Counted from the first letter of the stretch, positions 1 through 7,325 are shown. The stretch is 8,734 nt of DNA from JBDREF01 sp043820045 (GCA_043820045.1 JBDREF010000136.1:1-8734); one strand, 5' to 3'. The notes: a model not told the origin generated them from the sequence alone. Numbers and translations are program-made.

Positions 1-2058
1 TTGGCTATCGCCATCCCAGAGCACATGTGGACACATCACGGCGACCTTTTCCCAGGATTCTTCAGGTGACAACACCGGCTCAGCCGAACATCGCGTCCAA
101 TGGACACCGTCAGGGCTGGTGGCGTAGCCAATCCAACTATGGCCCTGGGCCTGGCCTGTGTACCACATGTGATAGCCCTCTTGACGCCTGATCACCGTGG
201 GGCGATTGATATCACCTTCCCAATTCGTGTTGCTGTTGGGCCCCATGACGATCTGCGGCCTGCTCCAATGAATGCCGTCGCGGCTCTCGACTAGCGCGAC
301 GGATCGCTTCGGCCGCCAGGAGAACCACATGCGATAGGTATCGGCCTCCTTGAGTAGCGTCACGTCGAAGCACGTCCCAAGCTTGCCGCCAAGAACAGGA
401 CTGCCCTTGTACTTGGTCCAGCCCGCTGAGGTTCCCTCTGCCGAAGTTGGCAGCGTGCCTGTGATGCGTTCGAGTGAATCCCCACGGGTGATCTCGGTGC
501 CATCGGCGAATATGCGAAGCCCCTTGCCCCGCCCATATTTCTGGCCTGTTTTGTCCCAGAGAATGGTGAGCACATGCCCGTGGTAGGCGATATTGTCCAA
601 GCAGAACCAGTCCCATACATCGGAAGGAATCAGCGGATGGACTTCGACGAGGTTGTCCGACCTCGGACGCAGACCCATCAGGCCCGTGATAACCAGATCG
701 CAGTAGGTCGAATGGTTGTAGTCCTTGCCTCGCTCTCTGCCGCCTTTGCGTGGGTCCCAGGTGCCGTTCTTCCAGGCCTTCAATCGCGTACGAGCGATCC
801 AGTCGCCCGTGTAAGGGTTGAGATTCTCGTCTATCCAAGGAATGATGCGGCCGTCCTCGCGCCTGATGCGATGGCTCTTGGTGTAGATGTGCACCATCCG
901 GAAGTAATCAGCTTTTGTGATGACGTTCTGTCCATAGTTGTTGAGTAGGTTTGCCAAAGCCGTAAGGGTTACAGAAGTTGCAAAGAGCCAACTCGGCCCA
1001 TTCCATTGGCATTCGTGCCCGTTATAGGAGATGGCGAACCAAGGATGTCGCTGCTCTGCTGTCGTAGGGCCGAACGGGGCATAGAAACCGTTCGGATCTA
1101 TGAGTTGTTTCCACGCCTGCTCATAGCCCGTATCGGGCAAGTTGAAGTACCATGGTGTATAGCCATGTAGCTCACGAACGTCGACAAGGTTCTCTTTATC
1201 TCGAGGCAGAGTCTTGAAAAACTCTGCTTGATTATCCCAGAGCTTGCTTTGGACGATGTTCTTGATTTCCTCGGCCTTGTTTCTGAACTCGGCTGCGATG
1301 TTTTCCCGGCCTGCGAGCGATGCGATTTTGGCGATGGCCACGGCATCACCGTACATGTAAGAGTTGATCGTAGCGCGTTTTCCACTGCCACCAATTGAGA
1401 CTTCCATGCCGTCACGGTCATCTATCTGCCAGAAAAGCCCATCGGGTTCAAGTCTGCTCTTTTCCCATTCTCTGTAATTGTTGATGAGATCCGGCAGAAG
1501 ATCGACGATATGCTTCTTGTCCTGCCTTGCCAGATACCTCGCCCAAAGAGCGTCAGCAGCCCAGAAGCTGTAGCTCCGCACGCTGCCGCCTTTGCGAAAC
1601 CAGAATGTAGAATAGTCATCCAAGTACCTGGACTCATGGAGCCAGCGTCCCTCATAGAAATGGTGCCCAGCGGGACAGTTGATGGTATTATGCTTGCCCG
1701 ACCAGCCCACTTTGGGAAGAAATTCAGTTACCACAAAGCCATCTGTCGTATGTTTGATATGCTTGCGATAGGTCCACCATCGGAAGTAATACGTCTGCTC
1801 GAAGTCCTTATCGGGGCATTCAAAAAGCGGTATGTTCACTCTGAGGAATTCCCAAGCCCTTTCATTGGAGATGTGCTGAGGATAGAGATCCTCATCGTGC
1901 TCGTTGAATATGTCCACATAGTGCTCAAAAGAGGCAGGATCAAGCACGGCTGGTCCTCGTAGGCTTTCAGCCGCAGTCGAAGTTGCCACCAAGAACACCA
2001 CTTGCAACGTCCAAAGAGTAGCGCCGAGTCCAAGCGTTCTTTTCGCTGGAACAAGCAT
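1..2058 (-). CDS. Secreted MGH1-like (GH63-related) glycoside hydrolase with C-terminal GH43/GH130-like propeller, partial at 3' end
   Basis: One frame runs 686 codons from the ATG at 2058 to the window edge without a stop, so the C-terminus is missing. Residues 1-30 look like a signal peptide: basic start (PAKR), hydrophobic core at about 10-27, cleavage near TAA-ES. Residues about 75-520 match the MGH1-like alpha/alpha-barrel family, from memory of its conserved blocks: YYFRWWTYRKHI (90-101), AGHHFYEGRWL (130-140), DDRDGME (213-219), INSYMYGDA (231-239), RELHGYTPWYF (295-305), ECQWNGPSW (349-357), PWIDEN (407-412), YNHSTYCDLVITGL (447-460). Residues about 545-686 begin a five-bladed propeller, with two blade repeats seen: YRMWFSW plus SRDGIHW, then YHMWYTGQ plus SPDGVHW. 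Such fusions are known from polysaccharide-degrading bacteria and probably act outside the cytoplasm on plant or microbial glycans. The substrate cannot be read from sequence. An AGGA ribosome-binding site lies 6 nt before the ATG. The gene diverges from the ABC operon. Confidence 0.88.
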   Translation of the reverse strand, partial: MLVPAKRTLGLGATLWTLQVVFLVATSTAAESLRGPAVLDPASFEHYVDIFNEHDEDLYPQHISNERAWEFLRVNIPLFECPDKDFEQTYYFRWWTYRKHIKHTTDGFVVTEFLPKVGWSGKHNTINCPAGHHFYEGRWLHESRYLDDYSTFWFRKGGSVRSYSFWAADALWARYLARQDKKHIVDLLPDLINNYREWEKSRLEPDGLFWQIDDRDGMEVSIGGSGKRATINSYMYGDAVAIAKIASLAGRENIAAEFRNKAEEIKNIVQSKLWDNQAEFFKTLPRDKENLVDVRELHGYTPWYFNLPDTGYEQAWKQLIDPNGFYAPFGPTTAEQRHPWFAISYNGHECQWNGPSWLFATSVTLTALANLLNNYGQNVITKADYFRMVHIYTKSHRIRREDGRIIPWIDENLNPYTGDWIARTRLKAWKNGTWDPRKGGRERGKDYNHSTYCDLVITGLMGLRPRSDNLVEVHPLIPSDVWDWFCLDNIAYHGHVLTILWDKTGQKYGRGKGLRIFADGTEITRGDSLERITGTLPTSAEGTSAGWTKYKGSPVLGGKLGTCFDVTLLKEADTYRMWFSWRPKRSVALVESRDGIHWSRPQIVMGPNSNTNWEGDINRPTVIRRQEGYHMWYTGQAQGHSWIGYATSPDGVHWTRCSAEPVLSPEESWEKVAVMCPHVLWDGDSQ

Positions 2059-2063
2059 TGGCT

Positions 2064-2069
2064 TTCCTT
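2064..2069 (-). promoter_or_regulatory. Ribosome-binding site of the glycoside hydrolase gene
   Basis: On the minus strand the purine-rich stretch AAAGGAAAG ends 4 nt before the ATG at 2058, with AGGA 6 nt upstream. It supports the ATG at 2058 over the TTG at 2054, which lies in another frame. It is a generic Shine-Dalgarno and unlike the GGTGAT type seen at the right end of the window. Confidence 0.55.
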
Positions 2070-2239
2070 TCTTTTTCCGACGGCACATCGCCAATCCGGG
2101 CTTCTCGATTCAGAATCGTTATTGTTGCTATCAGCCGACCCTCAAACCTGATTGCTGTAGATTGCCCAGGACAGTATATGCGAGAGATTACATCGAATCA
2201 AATGGTTTGTCGGCGAGAATCCCCAGCCGAATTGTACAT

Positions 2240-2273
2240 TGGCGATTCGCATTTTTTCCAGAGCGAATCGCCA
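2240..2273. repeat. Perfect 11-bp inverted repeat (TGGCGATTCGC / GCGAATCGCCA)
   Basis: The arms are 2240-2250 and 2263-2273 with a 12-nt spacer, and all 11 base pairs match. It lies in the divergent intergenic region about 180 bp before the hydrolase start. There is no T-run after either arm, so it is a poor intrinsic terminator. An operator for a dimeric regulator or a structured leader are the likelier roles. The CGATTC/GAATCG core also occurs as a dyad at 2106-2118. Confidence 0.6.
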
Positions 2274-2583
2274 TTAGACTATTTCCGCTCATAGATGTTG
2301 AAAATGCTTGAGAAATCTTCACAAATCACCGGCCGAAATGCTCAGCTCGCTATGCTGCTGCGGCATAGATGGCAGGCTGAGATTGAGAAGGCTGTGGATA
2401 AGATCAAGATGGGGGTTGTTCCAGCAAGGAAACGAACGAAAACGGATAAATGGTTCAGGGCAATGATGAGGGATAGGAGGCGGAAAGTCAGTTTCTCCGG
2501 AAGCAGGGAGATCGACCACAGAATGGAGAGGCATGTAGGCGATAAGCGTGGAATCAGAAGTGTGTAATGCAATGCACGTGACG

Positions 2584-2607
2584 GTTAATGATTAACAAAC
2601 TATATAG
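2584..2607. promoter_or_regulatory. Dyad GTTAAT-G-ATTAAC next to a CTATATAG box
   Basis: A perfect 6+1+6 dyad (2584-2596) is followed three bases later by the self-complementary CTATATAG (2600-2607), about 140-160 bp before the first ABC gene. The arrangement resembles an operator beside a TATA-like or -10-like element and could drive the exporter operon with a leader of about 110-120 nt. This is inferred from base pattern only. Confidence 0.3.
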
Positions 2608-2706
2608 TCTGTAACCTTGCCCCTCCCTTGGATGAAGCTCTTCGTAGGCGACAACGATGCGCTTGTAATCAATTGCGCACCTGCTATTCTATTCCTTTTG
2701 ATAATC

Positions 2707-2721
2707 GGAAGAGTGTCTTCC
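2707..2721 (+). promoter_or_regulatory. Small hairpin just before the ABC operon start
   Basis: GGAAGA-GTG-TCTTCC is a perfect 6-bp stem with a 3-nt loop ending 25 bp before the TTG start at 2747. It could be an operator half of the exporter promoter or a leader RNA hairpin near the translation start. It has no T-run, so it does not look like a terminator. The role is unproven. Confidence 0.3.
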
Positions 2722-2746
2722 AGAATACTCGGTTCTGCAAGATTAG

Positions 2747-4513
2747 TTGTCTGGAGATTGGGATATCGAGAAGAAAGAAGTCAGGTTAGGTCGCTATATT
2801 GCTCGGCACAAGGGCGAAATCGCACTGACGGTGCTGTGTACTGTATTTACGGTCGGAATAAGCCTTTACCTGCCGTTTATCGTACGTCAGGTGGTTGACG
2901 GCCTCACGGATGGAACAATTACCCGTGCCGACCTGATTCGTCAGATCCTGCGTTATGCCGGGCTCTCTGGGGCGACGCTCTATTTTTCGAGATACCTGCG
3001 TAAAATACCGCTCAAGCTCTCGCACAAGGTAGAATACACATTGCGTAAAGACATGTTCGACCGTCTGACTCAGCTGGATCAGGAGTTCTTTCGAAAGGGG
3101 CGGACCGGCGATCTGATCACGCGGATGTCCTCGGATATGACCCTTGTGCGCGACTCTATCGGCCAAGGCCTGCTTCAGGGCATCCGAACGGGCAGTGTGA
3201 TTCTGTTTGCATCCATCGTTATGCTGGCCACTGACACTTCCTTGGCACTGCTGGTACTCTCGCTCTATCTGCCGATGACCTTTTTCTTCTTCCTGGTGCT
3301 GAAAATGATACGCCAGCGGCAAAAGCTCTTGCAGGAACAGGTGTCCGATGTCTCCAACTTTTGTCAGGAAACCTTTGCCGGCATCCGATGTATAAAGGGA
3401 TTTGCGATTGAGCCGCGGCGCATCGGCATGTTTGAGTCTATAAACAAGGACCTCGTCCAGCTCAACATGCGGGTCCAGATGGCCAGGCAGGTTTTGTGGC
3501 CGTTCATGGCGTTCTGGTTCTGTCTGAGCGTCGTTATGATCCTGAATATTGGCGGACGTGAGGTGATCAACGGACAGCGCTCTATTGGCACACTGGTGCA
3601 GTTCATGCAGTATCTGCTCTATATGCAGTGGCCGCTGCTCGCCTTCAGTTGGATCGCCAGCCTGCTGCAACGCGGCAAAGTGAGCTGGCAGCGTATCAAA
3701 GAAATCCTTGAGCGGGAACCCGTCATCAAGGATTCGGACAAAACCGATTACAGCATTAGCACCCTGCACGGGGAGATTGCACTTCAGGACCTCTCGCTGG
3801 ATATTGACGGCAGGCGCTTTCTGCATGAGATTAACCTGTGCATCCCGTCCGGCAAAACCGTCGGCGTCACTGGTCCAACCGGCGGCGGCAAAACGGTGCT
3901 GGTCTCATTGGTTGCCCGCTTGATGGATCCTACCGAGGGAAAAGTATCTATTGACGGCCACGATATCAAAGTTATTCCACTTGACGTGCTGCGCAGTCAC
4001 ATTGGCTTCGCTGCACAGGAGCCGATACTCTTTTCACGGACGTTGGAACACAATATCGGCTTTGGCGTTGACGAACCGGACGAAAGTCTCATCGACTGGG
4101 CGGCAGACATCGCACATCTGAAGAAGGATGTAGAGACTTTTCCGAACCGATTCGAGACGTTGATAGGTGAACGCGGTGTTACCCTTTCCGGCGGTCAGCG
4201 CCAGCGCACCTCCATCGGCCGGGCCATCGCACGCCACCCTGAAATACTTATACTCGATGATGTCCTTTCAGCCGTAGACACACAAACCGAAGCGGCCATA
4301 ATGGAAAAACTCCAGCCGGTTATGAGAAAACGCACCACCCTTCTTGTCAGCCACCGGGTATCGGCGCTGCGCTACGCCGACGAAATTGTGGTGGTCGAGG
4401 ATGGCCGAATAACCCAACGCGGCACACACGATGAGCTTATTGCCCGACCCGGCTATTACCGCGAGTTGAACACCATGCAGCAGATAGAACGAAAACTGGA
4501 GGCTGATTCATGA
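2747..4513 (+). CDS. ABC exporter half-transporter, degenerate-site subunit
   Basis: This 588-residue protein is an inner-membrane type IV ABC exporter half: a six-helix membrane domain (hydrophobic segments near 26-49, 62-82, 146-162, 165-187, 248-268, 279-304) fused to an ATPase domain. ATPase motifs: Walker A GPTGGGKT (376-383), Q-loop Q424, canonical signature LSGGQ (480-484), Walker B ending LILDD (501-505), H-loop H536. The catalytic glutamate after the Walker B aspartate is Asp (D505), and the A-loop aromatic seems replaced by I353. Its own ATP site is therefore probably weak, as in the TM287 subunit of TM287/288. The TTG at 2747 follows a TAG stop immediately and is the only start that keeps the first helix. 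Its ribosome-binding site is poor, suggesting low or regulated translation. The substrate is unknown; lipids, drugs or peptides are all possible. Confidence 0.92.
   Translation: MSGDWDIEKKEVRLGRYIARHKGEIALTVLCTVFTVGISLYLPFIVRQVVDGLTDGTITRADLIRQILRYAGLSGATLYFSRYLRKIPLKLSHKVEYTLRKDMFDRLTQLDQEFFRKGRTGDLITRMSSDMTLVRDSIGQGLLQGIRTGSVILFASIVMLATDTSLALLVLSLYLPMTFFFFLVLKMIRQRQKLLQEQVSDVSNFCQETFAGIRCIKGFAIEPRRIGMFESINKDLVQLNMRVQMARQVLWPFMAFWFCLSVVMILNIGGREVINGQRSIGTLVQFMQYLLYMQWPLLAFSWIASLLQRGKVSWQRIKEILEREPVIKDSDKTDYSISTLHGEIALQDLSLDIDGRRFLHEINLCIPSGKTVGVTGPTGGGKTVLVSLVARLMDPTEGKVSIDGHDIKVIPLDVLRSHIGFAAQEPILFSRTLEHNIGFGVDEPDESLIDWAADIAHLKKDVETFPNRFETLIGERGVTLSGGQRQRTSIGRAIARHPEILILDDVLSAVDTQTEAAIMEKLQPVMRKRTTLLVSHRVSALRYADEIVVVEDGRITQRGTHDELIARPGYYRELNTMQQIERKLEADS
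4498..4502 (+). promoter_or_regulatory. GGAGG ribosome-binding site of the second ABC gene
   Basis: GGAGG lies 7 nt before the ATG at 4510, inside the end of the first ABC gene. With the 4-bp ATGA overlap it fixes the second start and points to translational coupling, which suits equimolar subunits of a heterodimer. Confidence 0.75.
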
Positions 4514-6294
4514 CACAAGACGCAGAATCGCCCCCCAGATCTGGCCTGGCCCGGCGCGTGCTAAGCTACTCGCTGCCCTACTGGCGCTGGATGCTGCTGT
4601 CGCTAATCCTGATTCTGACCATGTCGGGCCTGATCAACTATCTGCCCGTGCTCATCAAACGGATTACAGATTCCTGCCTGCTAAACGATAGCATTGCTGC
4701 AGATGACCGTCTAAAGAAGCTGACGCAGTTAAGCTCAATGTACCTGATACTTGCCCTCGGCGGGCACGTAATCGGTTACATACAGGGTCTGCTGACAGCC
4801 TGGCTCGGACAGCGCATCGTCTACGACATCCGTATCGATCTATTCAAGAAGGTTACACAGTTGCACCAGGCCTACTTTGATCGGACTGCTGTCGGGGCGC
4901 TGCTCACACGAGTTACGTCCGATATCGATCGCCTGCACATGTTTGTAACCGACGGTGTGGTGGGCACCGTTGCCGATGTATTCATGCTGGTAAGCATTAT
5001 GGCCTACATGCTGCTAATTAACGTGCAGGTGGCCTTGGCTCTGTTTGCGGCCCTGCCGCTGATCTTTGGGGCTCTTTTCCTTATTAACGGCAAACTTCGT
5101 AACGCCAACCGGCTGATTCGTAAGCGCCAGGCCTCGCTAAATGCTCTGCTTCAGGAAGATCTGGTGGGGATGACGACCATACAGTTGTTCAACCGTGAAG
5201 CCGTTGCTCAGGATGAATTCATGGAACGCAATGCTGACCTGCGTGCCGCCTACTTCGAAGAGGTTCGCTGGTTTAGCCTTTACTTTCCGGTTATCGAAGC
5301 CGGCCAGGCCGCCGCCTTTCTGCTGATTCTTGGCACGGGAGGCTTTCTACTGCTCAACCGTAGCGGCCTGATTTCACTCGGGGTGTTGATTGCATTCCTG
5401 ACCTACGTGCGCAACTTCTTCCGCCCGCTGGGGTCTCTTTCCGATAAGGCCGGCATGTTCCAGATGGCGATGGCCGCTGCCGAACGCATTTTCGCCCTGA
5501 TCGACACCCCCGAAGCAATCACCGACCCTGATGAGCCGATTGCTCCTACAAGAATTGACGGAACCATTGAATTTGACGACGTCTGGTTTGCCTACGAGGA
5601 TGAAAACTGGGTATTAAAGAATCTCAGCTTTCGTATCCAACCCGGTGAGGTGGTTGCCGTCGTCGGAGCCACAGGCGCCGGCAAGAGCACCATCATCAAC
5701 CTGATAGGCCGTTTCTATGACGTGCAGCGTGGCTCCGTGAGGATAAACGGTCACGATGTGCGGACTTTTCGCAAAGCCGATCTGCGACAACGCCTGGGCT
5801 ATGTACTCCAAGATCCGTTTCTGTTTACCGGAACTGTGGCAGATAATATTTCCCTGCTCAATCCGAACCTGAGCCGAGATGACCTGATCAGCGCCGCCAG
5901 AACAGTCAACGCACACGGGTTCATCAGTGAAATGCCGGATGGGTATGACACCATGTTGAACGAACGTGGCGAAGGACTTTCACTTGGACAGAAACAATTG
6001 CTGTCCATGGCTCGCTCGCTCGCTCAAAATCCAAAGCTACTGTTTGTGATGGATGAAGCTACTGCCAACGTTGATTCAGCTACGGAAATGCTCATTCAGG
6101 ATGCACTGAGCAAGCTGATGCATAACCGCACAAGCATTGTAATTGCGCACCGACTCTCTACCATCCGGCACGCAGATCGCATCTTAGTGATGCGCCACGG
6201 TGAGTTAGTAGACGCAGGCACACACGATGAACTCATGATGCGCGAGGGGTATTATCGTCAGCTTTATGAGCTGCTTCGACGTTCGCCAGACTGA
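4510..6294 (+). CDS. ABC exporter half-transporter, catalytic-site subunit
   Basis: This 594-residue partner of the preceding gene starts in an ATGA overlap with it. It has six predicted membrane helices (near 26-48, 74-98, 149-171, 173-193, 258-282, 285-302) and a C-terminal ATPase domain. Motifs: A-loop Y362, Walker A GATGAGKS (386-393), Q-loop Q434, Walker B LLFVMDE (510-516) with catalytic E516, H-loop H547. The signature motif is LSLGQ (490-494) instead of LSGGQ. The pattern is complementary to the first subunit. Its Walker motifs pair with the partner's good LSGGQ to make the active site, while its altered signature faces the partner's Asp-type Walker B. This is the known layout of heterodimeric exporters such as TM287/288 and BmrCD. 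The protein exports an unknown hydrophobic or amphipathic substrate, with ATP hydrolysed mainly at one site. Confidence 0.93.
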   Translation: MTQDAESPPRSGLARRVLSYSLPYWRWMLLSLILILTMSGLINYLPVLIKRITDSCLLNDSIAADDRLKKLTQLSSMYLILALGGHVIGYIQGLLTAWLGQRIVYDIRIDLFKKVTQLHQAYFDRTAVGALLTRVTSDIDRLHMFVTDGVVGTVADVFMLVSIMAYMLLINVQVALALFAALPLIFGALFLINGKLRNANRLIRKRQASLNALLQEDLVGMTTIQLFNREAVAQDEFMERNADLRAAYFEEVRWFSLYFPVIEAGQAAAFLLILGTGGFLLLNRSGLISLGVLIAFLTYVRNFFRPLGSLSDKAGMFQMAMAAAERIFALIDTPEAITDPDEPIAPTRIDGTIEFDDVWFAYEDENWVLKNLSFRIQPGEVVAVVGATGAGKSTIINLIGRFYDVQRGSVRINGHDVRTFRKADLRQRLGYVLQDPFLFTGTVADNISLLNPNLSRDDLISAARTVNAHGFISEMPDGYDTMLNERGEGLSLGQKQLLSMARSLAQNPKLLFVMDEATANVDSATEMLIQDALSKLMHNRTSIVIAHRLSTIRHADRILVMRHGELVDAGTHDELMMREGYYRQLYELLRRSPD

Positions 6295-6306
6295 CAACGG
6301 TTGTAC

Positions 6307-6328
6307 CTAAGGGGTCTCCCCTCAGTTT
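6307..6328 (+). terminator. Hairpin after the ABC operon, possible weak terminator
   Basis: CTAAGGGG (6307-6314) pairs with CCCCTCAG (6318-6325) in an 8-bp stem with one A-C mismatch and a TCT loop, followed by only three T. It lies 13 bp after the stop of the second ABC gene and is the only hairpin I see there. The short T-run makes efficient intrinsic termination doubtful. Confidence 0.4.
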
Positions 6329-6430
6329 ACGGAGGTGAAAAGAGGCCGGCTTGGCTTATCCATTGCCGATACCGCCAGGAGGCAGCAACAAGGAAAACAC
6401 CGACAAAGGAAACAGCCGTCTTGAAAGATT

Positions 6431-6898
6431 CTATTGCTCTTCGGCATGGAACCGTACGTTTTCCGTTGCCAGGGCCTTCTTGGCCCGGATTCTCAGGATA
6501 TGCTGCAAATCAACGGCATTGTAGGGATTGAACAGCAGCTCCCGGATCTTCAAGAAAGACAGGATGCGGGGATCAAGGTTATCTCTCCAATTGAGCTTAT
6601 TGGAGGCGAAGACCAATATGAGCTTGGCTGGGGTCGATTGGGGCAGGCGTCGCACCAAGAAAGCTCATGAACGTAAATGGGTGGGATGATTATCTTTCAG
6701 AATAGGAGCAAAATGCCGGCTCAGTTGGGTCATTTCATCATTGCGGACAGTGGTGTTGAATATCTCCTCAAATACTTGAAGCTGTTCAGGATGAATCAGT
6801 TGTTCATCATTGAGATAACGGGCGTTTACAATGATGTCATGGCCAGCCACATTCTCCATTTCATCGAACAGTTTGGTCTTGATGTTTGAGGTTTCCAT
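6431..6898 (-). pseudogene. Internally deleted archaeal Orc1/Cdc6 replication initiator
   Basis: Two same-frame pieces on the minus strand look like the ends of one archaeal Orc1/Cdc6 protein. The first (6898-6665, 77 codons) resembles the N-terminal lead-in, with NARYLNDEQLIHPEQLQVFE and SRHFAPILKDNHPTHLRS, the segment that normally precedes Walker A. It ends at a TGA. The frame then resumes at sensor 1 and the lid: AKLILVFASNKLNW, LDPRILSFLK, ELLFNPYNAVDLQHILRIRA, ending at a TAG at 6431-6433. The roughly 100 residues with the Walker A and Walker B ATPase motifs are absent, as is the C-terminal winged helix. Intact family members are about 380-420 residues. A shifted frame beyond the second stop (to about 6327) contains YRQWISQAGLF, which may be decayed lid sequence. 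The family call rests on motif recognition. It cannot work as an AAA+ initiator and marks a former replicon. Confidence 0.75.
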
Positions 6899-6918
6899 CG
6901 GTCTTTCACTGACCGATG
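6896..6918 (-). repeat. 8-bp inverted repeat covering the start codon of the Orc1/Cdc6 remnant
   Basis: CATCGGTC (6896-6903) and GACCGATG (6911-6918) are perfect complements with a 7-nt spacer. In the minus-strand transcript the second arm ends with the AUG of the initiator remnant, so the hairpin would hide the start codon. As DNA it would be an operator overlapping the start. Either would suit autoregulation of an initiator gene. Confidence 0.5.
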
Positions 6919-6958
6919 TTGGCTTAGTACGAACACCTATAGAAATCTTTCGCTTCCT

Positions 6959-7057
6959 TGGGCAGTGGTAACGGTGCCGGTGGGAGTAAAATGCCGATGG
7001 AGAATTGAAAAAGGTCTGTGAGATGTGTTTTTTTGTGTTGTCACTGGGCAGTGGTAA
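6959..7057. repeat. 13-bp direct repeat TGGGCAGTGGTAA
   Basis: Identical copies at 6959-6971 and 7045-7057 are 86 bp apart, one just outside and one inside the 24-bp inverted repeat. Each contains CAGTGG, the complement of the CACTG core found elsewhere in the region. The second copy sits in a small dyad CACTG-GG-CAGTG (7042-7053). Confidence 0.65.
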
Positions 7058-7168
7058 TTATTTTCCGATACGGAATGCCTTCAATATTGAAAAGAATAGA
7101 ATAAAGAAAATTACACATATCTATAATATATAATACCAAAAGTTCCTTCGGCATTTTACTCTCACTGG
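6977..7168. repeat. 24-bp imperfect inverted repeat flanking the AT-rich core
   Basis: The left arm is 6977-7000 and the right arm 7145-7168, separated by 144 bp. After reverse complementing the left arm, 21 of 24 positions agree, with an uninterrupted core TCGGCATTTTACTC. A partial third copy (13 of 14 bases, GGAGCAAAATGCCG) lies at 6705-6718 inside the initiator remnant. Likely binding sites for an initiator or regulator. Confidence 0.75.
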
Positions 7169-7209
7169 TAGACTTAGTGACGCATAAACTCCGCACCTCC
7201 GGAGTCTAC
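7168..7209. repeat. Inverted repeat GTAGACT / AGTCTAC with palindrome CTCCGGAG
   Basis: The 7-bp arms at 7168-7174 and 7203-7209 are perfect. The right arm overlaps the 8-bp palindrome CTCCGGAG (7197-7204), and the left arm touches the end of the 24-bp repeat. It lies about 80 bp before the TATA box of the zinc-ribbon operon and could be an operator. The short arms with a long spacer keep confidence low. Confidence 0.35.
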
Positions 7210-7286
7210 ACGTGACATGACCATTCCAGTAGTTCCACTCGAAATATGCACTCTGTATGTCACTGAGCTAAACCAGAATCGACACC

Positions 7287-7294
7287 TTTATATA
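7287..7294 (+). promoter_or_regulatory. Archaeal TATA box of the zinc-ribbon operon
   Basis: TTTATATA matches the archaeal TATA-box consensus and stands 36 nt before the first A of the ATG at 7331. With the usual spacing of about 25 nt from box to start site, transcription would begin near 7313-7320, giving a very short leader that just includes the ribosome-binding site. Confidence 0.6.
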
Positions 7295-7317
7295 CTCAGG
7301 CCTCTCTCAGGTCCCAT

Positions 7318-7325
7318 GAGGTGAT
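7318..7325 (+). promoter_or_regulatory. GAGGTGAT ribosome-binding site
   Basis: GAGGTGAT is complementary to the 3' end of archaeal 16S rRNA (AUCACCUC) and lies 5 nt before the ATG at 7331. It fixes that start and, with the TATA box, argues for archaeal expression signals. Confidence 0.75.

Larger units (their letters stand above)
2059..2746. other. Divergent intergenic region with several dyads, no convincing gene
   Basis: This 688-bp gap separates the minus-strand hydrolase from the plus-strand ABC operon and must hold both promoters. Short frames exist (for example 2295-2567, 90 codons, lysine/arginine-rich), but none has a ribosome-binding site or a recognisable family. The visible structure is at DNA level: CGATTC-A-GAATCG at 2106-2118; a perfect 11-bp inverted repeat at 2240-2273; GTTAAT-G-ATTAAC at 2584-2596 followed by CTATATAG at 2600-2607; and GGAAGA-GTG-TCTTCC at 2707-2721. 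These could be operators or promoter elements. No promoter can be assigned with confidence. Confidence 0.6.

Noticed and set aside
212..838. 208-codon minus-strand frame inside the hydrolase
   Set aside because: It is out of phase with the 686-codon hydrolase frame, which carries all conserved motifs; a shadow.
2295..2567. 90-codon plus-strand frame rich in K/R between the divergent genes
   Set aside because: No ribosome-binding site before its ATG, no recognisable family, and open frames also exist on the opposite strand over the same bases. Plausible but unsupported.
2617..2898. 93-codon plus-strand frame overlapping the start of the first ABC gene
   Set aside because: Most of its second half lies out of frame over the conserved N-terminal coding region of the ABC exporter, so it is a shadow.
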